Shown here piece by piece: positions 1 to 11,941 of a DNA stretch of 64,000 nucleotides; the stretch's first letter is position 1, and the number at the start of each line of letters is the position of its first letter. This DNA is from Hemicentrotus pulcherrimus (Eukaryota; Echinodermata; Echinoidea; Camarodonta; Strongylocentrotidae): contig BEXV01000633.1 in NCBI GenBank assembly GCA_003118195.1, forward strand, positions 109,436 through 173,435, in the 5' to 3' direction. The position numbers and the translations under genes are program-made. Below the pieces are notes generated by a model. The model searched no databases, was not told the origin of the DNA, and saw only the letters and a list, made by a program, of their open reading frames with translations.

Positions 1-724
1 GAATGCAGTCGTGCTTGGGGGCTGAATATCAAGCAAGAAAAGCATAAAGGCGAATCGGATCCAGAGGATGGCAGTAAAAACAGTGGTGGTGAGGCTTATT
101 GGAGCATGAGGGAATAAGGGGGAAGCGATATGAGAGACACCCCTCAAAAGGAGAAGTCTAAAAACGAGGTTTAGATTGTATACCAAATAAATAACGTAAT
201 GGAATTGGCCTGGAGCGACGCCTCTCAGCCGGGGAACTTAACGGTTATCAACAGTGCAATATGCAGGATGACGTAGTCTCAAGTTTCAGCCCATATCAAT
301 ATTCAAGGGAAAACAAATGCTGCTGTACTTTATAAAAAGCTGTAGTCGGATTTTCAATTTAATTCAATTCAACTCATTTAAGTATCAAACATAAAATTTC
401 AAAGGAAGCCCACCGCTAGCTGATTAAATCATGTTTAGACTAATAACTGGTATTATGTTAGTGTTATCTATCATAATACTCATAATAATTATAGGCATTG
501 CTATAGCGCCGTCTATCTAGAAATTCTATTCCGAGGCATATTAATTATTACCCCGGTAAACTGAAGCCATTCAACTACAACACTTTTACCGCAGAATGTT
601 AACTATTATGTTGCATGCTATTAAAAGTAATTTAGTCTTCGTCACTTTCAAACTCAATAGACGGTATGGCTTGACCAATTATGTCTAATCAATCCATTAT
701 TAAAAGACCGAGTACTAGACCTGG
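1..724. other. Intergenic, no gene supported
   Basis: AT-rich sequence. Frame 1 is open from the window edge to TAA at 115-117 and an AATAAA follows at 186-191, which could be the end of a gene to the left, but the 38-residue fragment is unrecognised. Confidence 0.4.
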
Positions 725-868
725 GACCTGTTTCACAAAGCCTTTTTTCAATGATTAATTTCAAAAATCAGTGACATATCTGCTGATAACCTATCAGAAG
801 CAAGGATTTCAGCAGCTTATAACACAATCTGTCATTTTGTCACTGATGACAAGTCTTGTGAAACGCCC
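725..868. repeat. Decayed foldback (MITE-like) element
   Basis: The ends GTTTCACAA (about 730) and CTTGTGAAAC (855-864) are inverted copies. Inside, ATCAGTGACA (about 768) and TGTCACTGAT (about 838) are also inverted, and CTGATAACCTATCAG forms a small central palindrome. The shape fits a short non-autonomous DNA element. Confidence 0.45.
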
Positions 869-1850
869 TCCGCATTCAACGACGTGCTATCTCACCAAGA
901 TATGAAACTATTAAACACTGGTAAAGTGACTCGGTAACATTGCCTCAGATTCTGAAACAAAATTATGGATTTAGCTCATGCTGCAATCATTATTATGAAA
1001 CCCTTTAGGTCAGTCAGGAATCCCATGACTTTTACAAGCCGACCGCCTGTCTGAATATCAAGATATTCATGGTTGGAAATCGAAATTTCATTTTTCGTTT
1101 TCCTAACGGTTTTCATAACACTACAGTCTAGTGGGGAAATGGATATGGTAAAACCGGTCACTCAAAGATTTTTTTTTACTTTTTTGAGGCACTTCATGAT
1201 CACTGTGAAGCACAATTTTTAGGGCTTTAATATTACACCATACCACAGACACTGATAGTTCGCAGGGCCATGCATCTCAGATTTAACATTGTTAAACGAT
1301 GCATTTAAGGCCAAATTGTAATCAATACGATTGCGTCGTTAGCAACGACATCTTTATTTGCTCAATCATCAGCATCACAACTCTTACATTGGCAGTGATT
1401 ATGGTATTAGATTTAACCTCTGCGTTGATAATCAACATTGCGCTTTCTCAGGAAGCTATGAAACGACCTTGAACAAACAAGACAGCTCGATGTTCATGAT
1501 ATACTAGAGCCAGTCCTTTCCAAAGGTTCCTTAATTTTTAAAATTGAAATTATTCTAGAGTAACTGGCTAAATCATGGGGTTTATTCATATAATAAGTTT
1601 AATATATGAAACCATGTAACCTGGAAAATATGTTCAGCATAAAGCCTTTTTTTGCAAACACCCTCGTTTAAAATACCCTACCCTAAACAAAATACGTCGA
1701 CGTGATACAAAGTGTTAATGTATATTCAAGATCACTTTCACTGTTTTAGTTGTATTGGCCCAATGTCTAAGGTCTATTAGAAAATTTGTTATAATATAAT
1801 ACGGTGAAAACATAATTTTGTCGTTTGTTTTACAGCCCCCCTTTTCCATG

Positions 1851-1852
<2 letters not shown>

Positions 1853-1881
<29 letters not shown>
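1853..1881. repeat. (CT)n microsatellite
   Basis: Pure CT dinucleotide run of about 14 units in otherwise plain AT-rich sequence. Confidence 0.95.
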
Positions 1882-1886
<5 letters not shown>

Positions 1887-2515
1887 ATGCGACACAATCA
1901 GCCCTCTAACAATATGGTGATCTAAAATCAGTACCAATCATTTCCAGGTCACTGCTTCCCTTTAGCAATCAATAGCAGAACTCTACAGTGTTTTATAATC
2001 AATAGCTATTGTCTCATAAATACCATGGTTTCTGGCCGTAGCATATAATATGTTATCTTAACCTTTTAACAATCAGGGCCTGCATGCAGCTTTCTACGGC
2101 GAATAGGCCCTTGCGTTTAGATACAGGCGATATACGTAATCATAATAGTATTGAAACAGTGTAACGTTTTCACATGAAAGGCACTATAATATGTAAAAGA
2201 CGCCTTGCCCATTTGGCTGACGAGTTTGAAATGGGATGGAAAGCGCCATTTTAGGAGAAAGAGTAGAGATTATTACATAACCAAATCATTGCGTTTCATT
2301 GCCGTAAAGTGTATCAATAATTATCCTTAATCAGACAATAATGTATTCTTGTTCGCGAGCCTAAACTTGCTTTTTAGCTTTGCATGTGAACTGATAGACA
2401 CCACTCCAAAAGAAAACTATGAAGACTTCTTATCCAACTTACACTAAAATCATACAGTTATCAATAGGGCACATGTTCTTTTCAATAACAAAATTTTCCT
2501 TTCATATACAGATAA

Positions 2516-2994
2516 AAACAAGGCGTATTCAGTTGGAAATAATTTGATTTTCAATCAGCACTGGTATATCTCGAAATATTACAAGATTTTTTTGCATAAC
2601 AATTATTCAAAAAAGCCTCACTAACTCGATTCGTACTTTCTTATAAAGAAAAAAAATCAAAAGCAGACTGATAGAATACGGTTCGTCTATTCCTTGTTTG
2701 TAAAAGGCACAGTGCTGTGTGTACTGCTGCTATTAATTTAAAGGGATTCTCTCATAGAAAGTAAAGATTCTGCTGCTCATGAATTAATAACTAGTGACAT
2801 CTTTTGTCTTGTTGGCTCTCGTTTTACCAAATTAAATTTCATACGGTACAGTGAATAACAAACAATAATGGTCGTACATTATATTAAACTCGGTGTGATT
2901 TTCGTACACTACAATGCCCACTGAATGCAAATGCCGGACGATACACCAGTGCTGATTGAAAATCAAATCATTTCCAACTGAATACGCCTTGTTT
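2516..2994. mobile_element. 479-bp element with 53-bp terminal inverted repeats
   Basis: Left arm 2516-2568 (AAACAAGGCGTATTCAGTTG...) and right arm 2942-2994 are reverse complements with about two mismatches over 53 bp. The interior has no ORF, so this is a non-autonomous DNA transposon. High arm identity suggests recent activity. I could not define a target-site duplication. Confidence 0.75.
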
Positions 2995-3655
2995 ATGTTC
3001 CTCAATTACAGCAGGACGTGAAAACCATTAGTACACGCATGCAAAAGCCAAAAGGTGAATGAACTTTGGGGGAAAATCAGTTTGAACAGTGACCCCCATA
3101 TCCAAAAGTGGGTGAGTGGCAAAAGATATAGCCTACCAAGAGGCAGACAGTCGGATTAGTTTCTTATCTTGTTTCGAACGCCACTTGGGTGTATGTTAAC
3201 ACGTAGCAGATAAGATATTAATGCTGGTTTATGACATGGATTCTACCCCTGAGGGATAGTGGGGGTGCGAAGGGGGTGGGGGCAGGAGTCCAGAGGCCCA
3301 ATTTCATCTTTGCCCATCGTATCTTTCATTAAAAAGGGGTCCCTGAAGACTGGGTCTTAGAACTGTTTTCACATTAAGCTATAGACCAGTGCTGTAACCT
3401 TAAAGCAGCAAGTATGATGCCAGCCATCTGACCATTTATCCTATTATGTTTTCCTTTCTTGTTTGTAGGGTTCAGGTTGTTATTAAACCAAGCTGATCCA
3501 CTCACACACTTCAGACTATGCTTTTGCTTCAGCTCCGCGTGGGCTCCATTAAATGGATTAAATCTCATCTTTTAAACATATTTCGCTAAACATTACTATC
3601 CAAACTTACACTCTTCAGTAAAGTGTGGGAATGCTTCTTGGTAGACTTCATTTGT

Positions 3656-3895
3656 TGTGAAATTGCTTTAAACCACCTGTTTTCAACTTGTTAAATGAGA
3701 ACACCCAGACTCGAATCTTGGAGATATAACTCTACCGCCGAGTGCAGGGTCCCTTTTATAGCCCTCTTTAGTCAATGTGAAGTTGCCTTAAACCACTTCC
3801 TTCCAACATGTTGCATGTAAAACTCCATCCATACCCGGGTCTTGCTGTTACAAACCACGACATGTTTACCCCTTTGCATCATGACGACTTTCCCT
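3656..3895. repeat. Diverged tandem duplication, 120-bp period
   Basis: The blocks tgtgaaattgctttaaacca (3656) and tgtgaagttgccttaaacca (3776) are exactly 120 bp apart. Later positions (cgaatcttgg/cgggtcttgc) stay in register. No coding potential is seen. Confidence 0.5.
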
Positions 3896-5504
3896 TTTGA
3901 TGTGTACCGAATGTCCATTTCAACTAATTACTACTCCGGGGGAAGACGATCCCTGAAAGGTTTTTTTTTACCCCTCATGAACAACCTATTGTGCAATAGA
4001 CCGGTAACAATCGAGTTTGGCATTAAGTATCCCACGTCATTCTATCATGAGAGGGTAAACTCTCTATAGATTATTTGTGAGCGTATTATGCCTCCGAATT
4101 ACCCCCTAATATAGCAAGCTATTTCATGAGCTATTAAGGGTACTATTCATTTAGAGAACATCAACTGCCATGGTTACGGGATTCAGTGGAATATCATAGG
4201 AAATATCCGATGTTCTTTCGATGTTTCTGTTTTTGGTTTGGTTTGGTTTCTTACTCGTAGTTTTTTTTTGTGTTTTTTTTTTTGCATTGCAACATTTATA
4301 TACGATCAATGAGTGATCGAGATCTACAGAAGATACGAACATGTTAAACTAGATTTTGAGCTATAATTGAAGAAAATAGGATCAATATTTACATTTTTAC
4401 CACAAATACTGAGAAATACTCTCTCTCTCAACAAAAAGAAACAATACAAAGTGACTCCCCGGGGAGTAGAAATAGAGTGCAAATATAGCAACAATTTACT
4501 CCTTTGTTCTTAAAAAGCAATTTAAAATGAATCGATATTCGCTTTTTGGAAAGACAATTCATAGTAGAGAAAAATTCTTTTCCACAGACTGTACATGACC
4601 TGTATACTGTTTGATACACTAGTTGCTTTAGACCTAAAAACCAATTGACATATATATTAAAGTTGTGGATCTAAAGAAGATGTGAAGATGTTTTACTAGC
4701 CTCACATAATTATTAACAAGAAGATACTACGTGTAATTGATGGTTATTTTTTTTTTTTGAAGGGAATTGTTCATATAACAAGAACTTCAAATAAAAAATT
4801 AATATAAACTTCGGGCAAAAGTCTATGTATTCGAACATGACAATAGCATGTACATGTATAATCCGACGGTGACGTCAATGGCAATACCATTGTGTATTGA
4901 ATTAACTCTTGTCATGCGATTACGTTGAGAAAGAAACGATGTAGAATCGATTAGAAAAGTTGTTCATGTAGGATAATTATAAGTATTGGTGTGTACTACA
5001 AGGACCTGGAGGCGTCAAAATGATTACCAACAAAAATGGCCAAGTTATGATAAAGTATTACAAGCACTGTACACAGAAAGATGTATATGGGATTACACAA
5101 ACATGTGGCATACAAATTGGGCCTCATTTTTAAGCTGCTACAGTGTACTCGTCTTATTCAAAAATGAAAGCATTTGCAGAACTATTTTTCAGGGAACACT
5201 TTTTATAAGATGTTCTTCCACACTTGCATAATATTAACAATGATATCGCTCCCAAATTATTGTCACCTCTGCCCTGAACCCAACCTCCTCTTTAAGCTTT
5301 GAGTTGATTTCATGAAAGGTTTTGCTATCATGTTGTATCCGGTAAAAGTGCAGATTGATTTCATATGCATGGAATACAAACACACCTGCAGTCCAACTGG
5401 TGAATAGAGAAACATCATCTTGAGGTACATGTTGGTGTAAGGCCTGAAAGTCTGAAATAATTGATAATTTCCTCTGTTCACCTGTCCATCTGAAGGCGTT
5501 CCCC

Positions 5505-5690
5505 TCCTACTTGCTCTCTCCATCTCTCTGTTTCTATTTCTCTCTTCTCTCATCTTTTCCAATATCCTTCCGTCCACCCCTATCCCTGCCATTCCCTACA
5601 TTTTTATTTTGTCTTTGTTTGTTTGTGCCGTCTCACAACCTCCCTCCCTCCCTCTCTGTCTATCTCCCGCCCCTTCTCACTCCCTCTCTC

Positions 5691-5727
<37 letters not shown>

Positions 5728-5800
5728 TATCTCTTTCCATCTCTTATTTTCTCTTTCTCTTCCCAGTTTCCAATACCTGTTATCCTTCTTGGATCATATC
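5505..5800. repeat. Long pyrimidine-rich tract with (CT)n core
   Basis: About 300 bp of C/T-rich plus-strand sequence with a pure CT core at 5694-5725 and CCCT/TTCTC variants around it. Overlapping Ser/Leu/Pro-rich ORFs here are artefacts of the repeat. Confidence 0.9.
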
Positions 5801-7186
5801 ATATTTTTTTTCTTCTATCGGAAGGTTTTTCTCTGCCAGCAATGACCGTGGTCACGTTTCTGCTTTATTAATAACATCACAGCCTATGGTTTTTCTGATT
5901 ACCATTATGTTCAAGGGGGTAACCATGGTAGCAAAATGAAGGTATCGTAGATTTAATAAAGGAAAAAAAAAGCTGAGTCACAATTATTATCTCTCAAGAG
6001 TTGATTTTGAACAAGGTGAAGTAAAATATAATTAAAGAGTTAAATAATCTGCTTAAAGTGTGAAGTTTTTTTCTCATTTTCCCCTTCGACTGTAATTTTC
6101 CTCAGTCGCTGCAAGAGTAAGTTGTACTAATACAGTTTCTTGTAGCAGTCTTCTCAGGCCTCTTCCTGCTTCTTCTTTATCCTCATTTTCTTCCTCACCA
6201 TCATCCGTCATCCATCATCTTTCCTCCCTTCTTACCCGATGTATCTTCTGATCATATCTGCTGATGTATATCTTCTGATGTATCTTACTGATGTATCTAC
6301 TGACAACGCTCTATATAAGAGCACCATAGACATTGTCCTTCAGGCTTAAAGGGATGATAATGCACTTGAACACATGCAGAAAACAATGCTACTGCGACTG
6401 ATAGCAGCCACTCGTTGACATTTACAGGTTTGGCTGGAAGGCACACACCTCCATGGGGAAAGACAGGCACAAACCTGATCGGAAAAGGTCAACGTACAAG
6501 TCAAAACCCACACCACGTTTCTTCCAAGAGTGACGTAGTAGAATGTCCTTTGTCTTTCCCCAAGATATTGAATAAGATAGGCATTTCAATTTACCCAGGG
6601 CGTTAAGAATAGAATGTTTTTGAGGCAAAAGCAAGGCTCATAAAAACATTACGAAAGAGACGGGATATTCATGGCTTAGCAGCGCATTCGTGCGATTCTG
6701 GACTGAGCTTTTTCAAAGAGCATTTCAGTTTTCTTTCTTTTTTTATCGACGAGGTATTTTCAGCGAACATGACGGAATTATGAAATGAGAACTGGCAAGA
6801 AAACAAAACGTAGTGACGTAATATAGTTGAATCATATCTGGTTAAAACTAAAGCAAGAGGAATAGTGTAAAATATATGGTGTTATCTCTGAGGCAGAAAG
6901 TTAAAATACCAACCTTCCTGAAGTAAAGTTATCCAATATTGAATTTTTAAAGGGGTGGCCGTCTATTAACGAACCGGCACAGCCCAACACGCAACGAAAT
7001 AAGTACATTCTGAGAAAAACGCGTTTTACGTTTAGCCCGTTTTGAATTCGCCAGAAACATGCCTTATGTCAAATTTTATATCACAAAATACATATCAATG
7101 AAAAGAAAATATTCTTTATTTTCTATACATTCCATTTGTTAAGCATAATGACAATTACTATTAATATTACGAAGCTTTGTACTCTC

Positions 7187-7250
7187 GTGCCGGTTCGTGA
7201 AAATATTATTTTGCTGTTTACGTAGCAAAAATATTTTCACGAACCGGCAC
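7187..7250. repeat. Hairpin 1 of the GAACCGGCAC cluster
   Basis: Perfect 21-bp arms at 7187-7207 and 7230-7250 are separated by 22 nt. The spacer pairs further (ttttgct against agcaaaa), so a transcript would fold into an almost continuous stem. Confidence 0.85.
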
Positions 7251-7384
7251 AAGCCACTGTGTCGTTTTTCCTATGTAACTTTGCGCGCAAGACAAAATCG
7301 CTCGCGCTGTCTCAGCGCGTATTTCATTTTCACGAACCGGCACAACCGCCTGTGTCGCGTCGTCTAGGTCTTGTAAGCGCAAAG

Positions 7385-7447
7385 ATATTTTCACGAACCG
7401 GCACAGCCCATTGACTTATAACGGCGCGTGCCGGTTCGTGAAAATAT
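7385..7447. repeat. Hairpin 2 of the GAACCGGCAC cluster
   Basis: Perfect 20-bp arms at 7385-7404 and 7428-7447 with a 23-nt spacer. The motif copies are in the opposite order to hairpin 1 (forward then reverse), with almost the same arm and loop sizes. Confidence 0.85.
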
Positions 7448-9017
7448 GAATTGTGCTTTTTGGCTCGTGTGTCGTTTTTTTCACTTGTGTAAACATGGAT
7501 ATCTCAAAAACTAGAGCGTTTTGGATGCTGAAATTTAGTGAAATGAAAGATTGTTGATAACTTATGCTAAAAATGAAAAAAAAATAAAAACTACATTTTG
7601 AAGGGATTTCGGTGGCTTGTGCCGGTTCGTGAAAACGGCGACGAGATGTTCATGTATAATTTCAAGCAAAAGTGACGTTTATTGCATTAAATATGCGCTG
7701 AAACAGCGTTTTCATTGAACTAATGCACCTGATCTTGTTTCTATATTAGTAGGTGTGTTGTTTGTTAATATCAGGTGTTATTCATTTCCAAACAGGCAGG
7801 GTTTTTGTTGTTAATCATTCTCGTAACATAAAACACATTTTGAAAAACATAGACTAAGTTGCATTAGATTATTATGTAGCCTATTCCAAGTATCAAGCCT
7901 AACATCATTTAATAAATCGTGCACTCATCTCGATATATCAAACTGTAAACAACATTTCACAACCTCGAGCTTCTTTACCGAATCTTGTTTTCAAGACCAT
8001 GAATGTAAAAAGCAAAACAATTAACTCTAATCATGCCCATATTCCTTCCCTCGTTTTCGGCGGGTCGAGAGAGGATACTGATGATTTGGCCAAATAGCCA
8101 GTTGTTGATGCAAGGATTCATGTAAACGACCCATTCCATATTTAGGAAGTGGCTGTCGTTTTTCGGATCTTTACGGGTGTTTACCCCGCTAGCCTCCGTC
8201 CTATTTTTATACCGAGGAGACGGAGTTATAGGCCATTACGGGCGCCGAAGTGATCCGAATTTCCTGGGTGCGGGATGGCGAAGTGTGTTGAGCCGAATTC
8301 GTGTGGGGACGCGATGGATTGCATGGTGATGACATTGCGTCTCGTTTGACGAAACTCTGGGGGAAATGTTTGGGAGGGGGTTTCGGAAAATAAGCAGTAT
8401 AAGTGATTTTTCGCTCAAAGGGTTTTTGGAGCTTCAACTCTTAATATTCTATTTTATTTTGTGAATTTATTGTTGGCTATTATGTAAACGCTCTAAAATG
8501 CTTTACAAGACAAAAATGTTGTAATCAAAAACTATATTAATATATGAAACTCCAGCAATTTTTTTTTTGGATTTTAAAAACCAATGCTCGTATATTGTTG
8601 ATATATTTCGCCTGAAATAGACATTCATTCCACATTTCCACATTATTATCGTGAAGTTATATGAATATGCTTGATATTCTTTGTTCCTGGCATCCAGCAT
8701 ACTAGTCTCCTAGCATGTTTTGATATGCTTTTCTTGCCTATGAGGAATTTTATTGATTGTTTGTTTTTTAGAATTGCTATTAATAGACACCCACAAGAAA
8801 CACATTTGTACCACTTTAAGAACACCAAAAGACTGATGATTTAAATATCAATTAGGTGATTGACTCCGCGGTAGGAACGGTTGCTTAGATACCAGGTTAG
8901 AAATATCTAGTGCGATGCTTTTAAGAGGTGAGGCTTGTTACTTGGAAAGTGCCTCATTACAATGCATGCACGAGGAACAATCAATAATTAAATTCACCTT
9001 TGACGTTCTCCCTCCCA

Positions 9018-9018
<1 letters not shown>

Positions 9019-9053
<35 letters not shown>

Positions 9054-9064
9054 ATCTTTCTCTC
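9019..9064. repeat. (CT)n microsatellite
   Basis: CT run with two interruptions, passing into a short CA run. Confidence 0.95.
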
Positions 9065-9865
9065 ACACACAATTTCGGCATGTATTTCACTTGCATTGTT
9101 ATAATTTTTTTTTAATAGATCGAAATTCGAATCCTATATTCATTCGAATTCTTACCCTTCACATCCCTCTACCATCTCTCTCTTCCCCTGGTCCCCCTCC
9201 CTCATCCCCAAAGATTGTCTGGACTGAGAAAGCTAAGCCACCAGACTCTCAAGTGAATATTGACAATCATCGTAAAATGCATCTTGCATTTTGAGACATC
9301 CATTCCCGTAACACTTGGGTATGGAAGAAAAGGTCTTTCGCACCTCAATAAGGGAGGACACTTTAACCAACGGAATACTGACAGCTAATCTTTTCATGGA
9401 AACATCGAATTCACAAAGACTCTTTGAGGCGACATGAAACTTTAAATGCTTCCGACAAAATACCTCCCATGGATATTTCATTTTTTAACAACAACTAAAA
9501 AAGAATTCCTCGTGCATTGATTTTTGTCACCACATCAATAGATTTACTTTATAAAGACTTCAAGGAAATCTTCTTAGTTTCCTTTGGGATGTACGTCACA
9601 AATTGTCCTAACTTAAATTACAAGTATTAAAGTCAATGTTGAAAAACGTAACATGATACGTTGTATTGTTTAATCAAAGGTTAATGAATAATACGAATAT
9701 TTAGATTCTTTGCTATTAAAAGTGCGATATTGTGAGCGTTTTTAATCAATCAACATTCTACTATGCAACTAAGGCTCTTCCCCCGAGGGTGAAAATGAAA
9801 TGTCAGTACGTGTGTTTCAATTATGCACAACAGGTGCTCGAGATATTGAAAGGGGAAGGACAGAG

Positions 9866-9869
9866 AGGA

Positions 9870-9911
<42 letters not shown>

Positions 9912-10064
9912 TCTGGTAATGATTTTCATACGGTATAAGAAACAGTGATAATAAATTGTACACCACGTGTAATGTGAGGAGAGTGAAAGAGAGGAACAGA
10001 AACAGAAAGAGAGCGACATTCGAAAAGAGAGACAAGCAGACAAAACTGATAGGGTGGGGTAATC

Positions 10065-10095
<31 letters not shown>
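9866..10095. repeat. Paired (GA)n microsatellites
   Basis: GA runs at 9866-9903 (followed by a G-run) and 10068-10095, with purine-rich sequence between them. This abuts the SINE at 10172. Confidence 0.9.
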
Positions 10096-10098
<3 letters not shown>

Positions 10099-10171
10099 AA
10101 AGAGATGGGGTGCAAAGGCAAACAAACATGATAATAATACGTGATACACCCGTGTGTGTACGTGTGTGTGT

Positions 10172-10338
10172 AATTGGGTTTTTACAGACGTGTATCAATC
10201 AGATATGATTATTTACGTCTGTGAACCACTTTGTAACGTCTCCATACGAATGACGTAACTCAGTTTCGAACCTGCGTCCTCGGCTGAATTAGTTTGAAAA
10301 TGCCATTGTTAGCTGGATTACAGGCACACGCCACAACG
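10172..10338 (-). mobile_element. SINE with 7SL/Alu-like head, copy 1
   Basis: Read on the minus strand, the element starts CGTTGTGGCGTGTGCCTGTA, has a B-box-like GGTTCGAAACT, continues with a tail containing ATCTGATTGATACACGTC, and ends AAAAACCCAATT before an AC run (10149-10171 on the plus strand as TG). It aligns along its whole length with the copy at 24273-24440, with scattered differences. Confidence 0.8.
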
Positions 10339-11896
10339 AATTCAATGTCATATTTTATTATGATCCTAAACAAATATTGATGTATGGAAAGACAGGAACA
10401 TGGGTGTATATCTATTTACTTCTTTACATGTACATACGTCATTATGACGGAACCGGTATAAAGAGAACATCGAAAGGCGGATGCTGAGAACCAGGAGGGC
10501 ATCGACTCATTCAAATGAAAGATACGATTCCTCCCTCTTTTTCCAGCAGATAATAATATTAAGCGCCACATTTTCTCTTCTCTGCTGGAAGCCAGAAAAT
10601 GTTAAATTTCATCCTTTCCTGCTGGATGCATTGAAGAGAATCAAATACCACACTTTTTTTGTAAAGTTTTACGCTTATTTGAAGCAATGATAAAAAGGAA
10701 TTCTCTATTCGTATACTGCAGTGCTACCATATACATCTAAAGCAGTTTAACCTATGGACATTATCCCACTTTTTTGTGACAAATTGAATGGTAAATAATG
10801 CTTAATTTATTACGTCAATCCAGACAATCATTTTAATTTGGGCTGTATCGTTCGCTCATTAAAAAAGACCTTCTATCCTACTTTTTCTTATATTTGTCAT
10901 GATGTAGACTAATGAAAATAGACTACATCAACAATAGACTAGATTCAACTAAGCAGTGTTTTATTTGGGGTAATTCTACTCACTCTGTAGTTGGCAAGGT
11001 AGATTAGTTTTATTTTTAGCCGCAATGGGGTCGCACATATTGCTGTAATATTTCGTCGGGAAGGTCATTGCATCTACATTGTTTAACTTTGGATTATCTG
11101 ACCTTAAGAAGAAAATAGAGCACCAATTTCATATAGATAATGGGAGTATCATCTTTTACAAATCTTACAGGTCTTGTTCACCCCCTTCTAGCCCCCTCCC
11201 CACTAATTACCATTTGCTATCAAACTATCTGTGTTCATTCATCTCTTTGTACTGTTTATACCCCTTTTATATACCTCTCTCTCTTTTGTTTTTATAGATC
11301 GTGCCGAAATTCTTTTCCCTACACTATTATAGTATTCTCCAGTAATTTTCCTGGGAAAATTTTCGAAAAGCTACATCCAGGAATTGTTATTTTCTAACAA
11401 TTTTTATATTTTTGTTTTAATAGTCCCTTAACATTTCCATTTCCACTAATGTTTTTTTTTTATGTCATTATTGCATAATCAGACTGTCCCTAAAATCTGT
11501 TTACCCGAAAATTTAAAATGGCGCCTATACAATGATCACGTTGTTTTTCTAATGATATGATAATGTTCCACTGTATAATTCCAATATAAGCAAAGTAAGG
11601 TTGTACAACCCCCCGCTACAGGTACCGTACCCATGGTAACAAAACAGTGCCTTAAGAATGTACAGAGAGTGGTTCAATGTCTCATCTAGACCACGTGACC
11701 AAACCGCATAATGATAAATGGTTGCATCCTGGGCCTTGGCAGAGGGTTGGGAGATAGATTACTTTGCCTCCTGCAATCACAAAATTAGAAATTTATTTCA
11801 AAGATGATGGAAATGAAATGCGATAGGTGACAGAATACATCACGAAGACAAAGCGTTGATAAATGGGAATGGAAAACTGAAGAGATAGGGGTAGAG

Positions 11897-11905
11897 GGAG
11901 AGAGA

Positions 11906-11936
<31 letters not shown>
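11897..11936. repeat. (GA)n microsatellite
   Basis: Interrupted GA run ending in a G-run. Confidence 0.95.

Positions 11937-11941
<5 letters not shown>

Larger units (their letters stand above)
869..6967. other. Intergenic, repeats only
   Basis: Apart from the listed foldback, tandem duplication and CT tracts I see no gene. Notable words are a full CRE palindrome TGACGTCA (4870-4877) and an X-box-like GTAACCATGGTAGC (5919-5932). Short ORFs here are unrecognised and of chance length. Confidence 0.5.
6968..7637. repeat. Cluster of seven GAACCGGCAC-cored motifs, both orientations
   Basis: The 10-mer GAACCGGCAC, usually within TTTTCACGAACCGGCACA, occurs at 6971-6980 (+), 7187-7196 (-), 7241-7250 (+), 7334-7343 (+), 7395-7404 (+), 7428-7437 (-) and 7619-7628 (-). 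I saw no copy elsewhere in the window. Several copies are followed by a second short word, TGTGTCG, and two share GGCACAAGCCAC. The outermost copies point inward, so the block may be one foldback element. Binding-site cluster, transposon interior and transcribed hairpins are all open readings. Confidence 0.9.

Noticed and set aside
5511..5939. 142-codon plus-strand frame rich in Ser, Leu and Pro
   Set aside because: It is the translation of a pyrimidine tract with a (CT)n core; parallel frames of similar composition overlap it.
6966..7640. CRISPR-like array
   Set aside because: Motif copies are in both orientations with irregular spacing, and the context is animal DNA.
9750..10198. Overlapping minus-strand Ser/Leu-rich frames of 90-123 codons
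   Set aside because: They translate the (GA)n microsatellites at 9866-9903 and 10068-10095.
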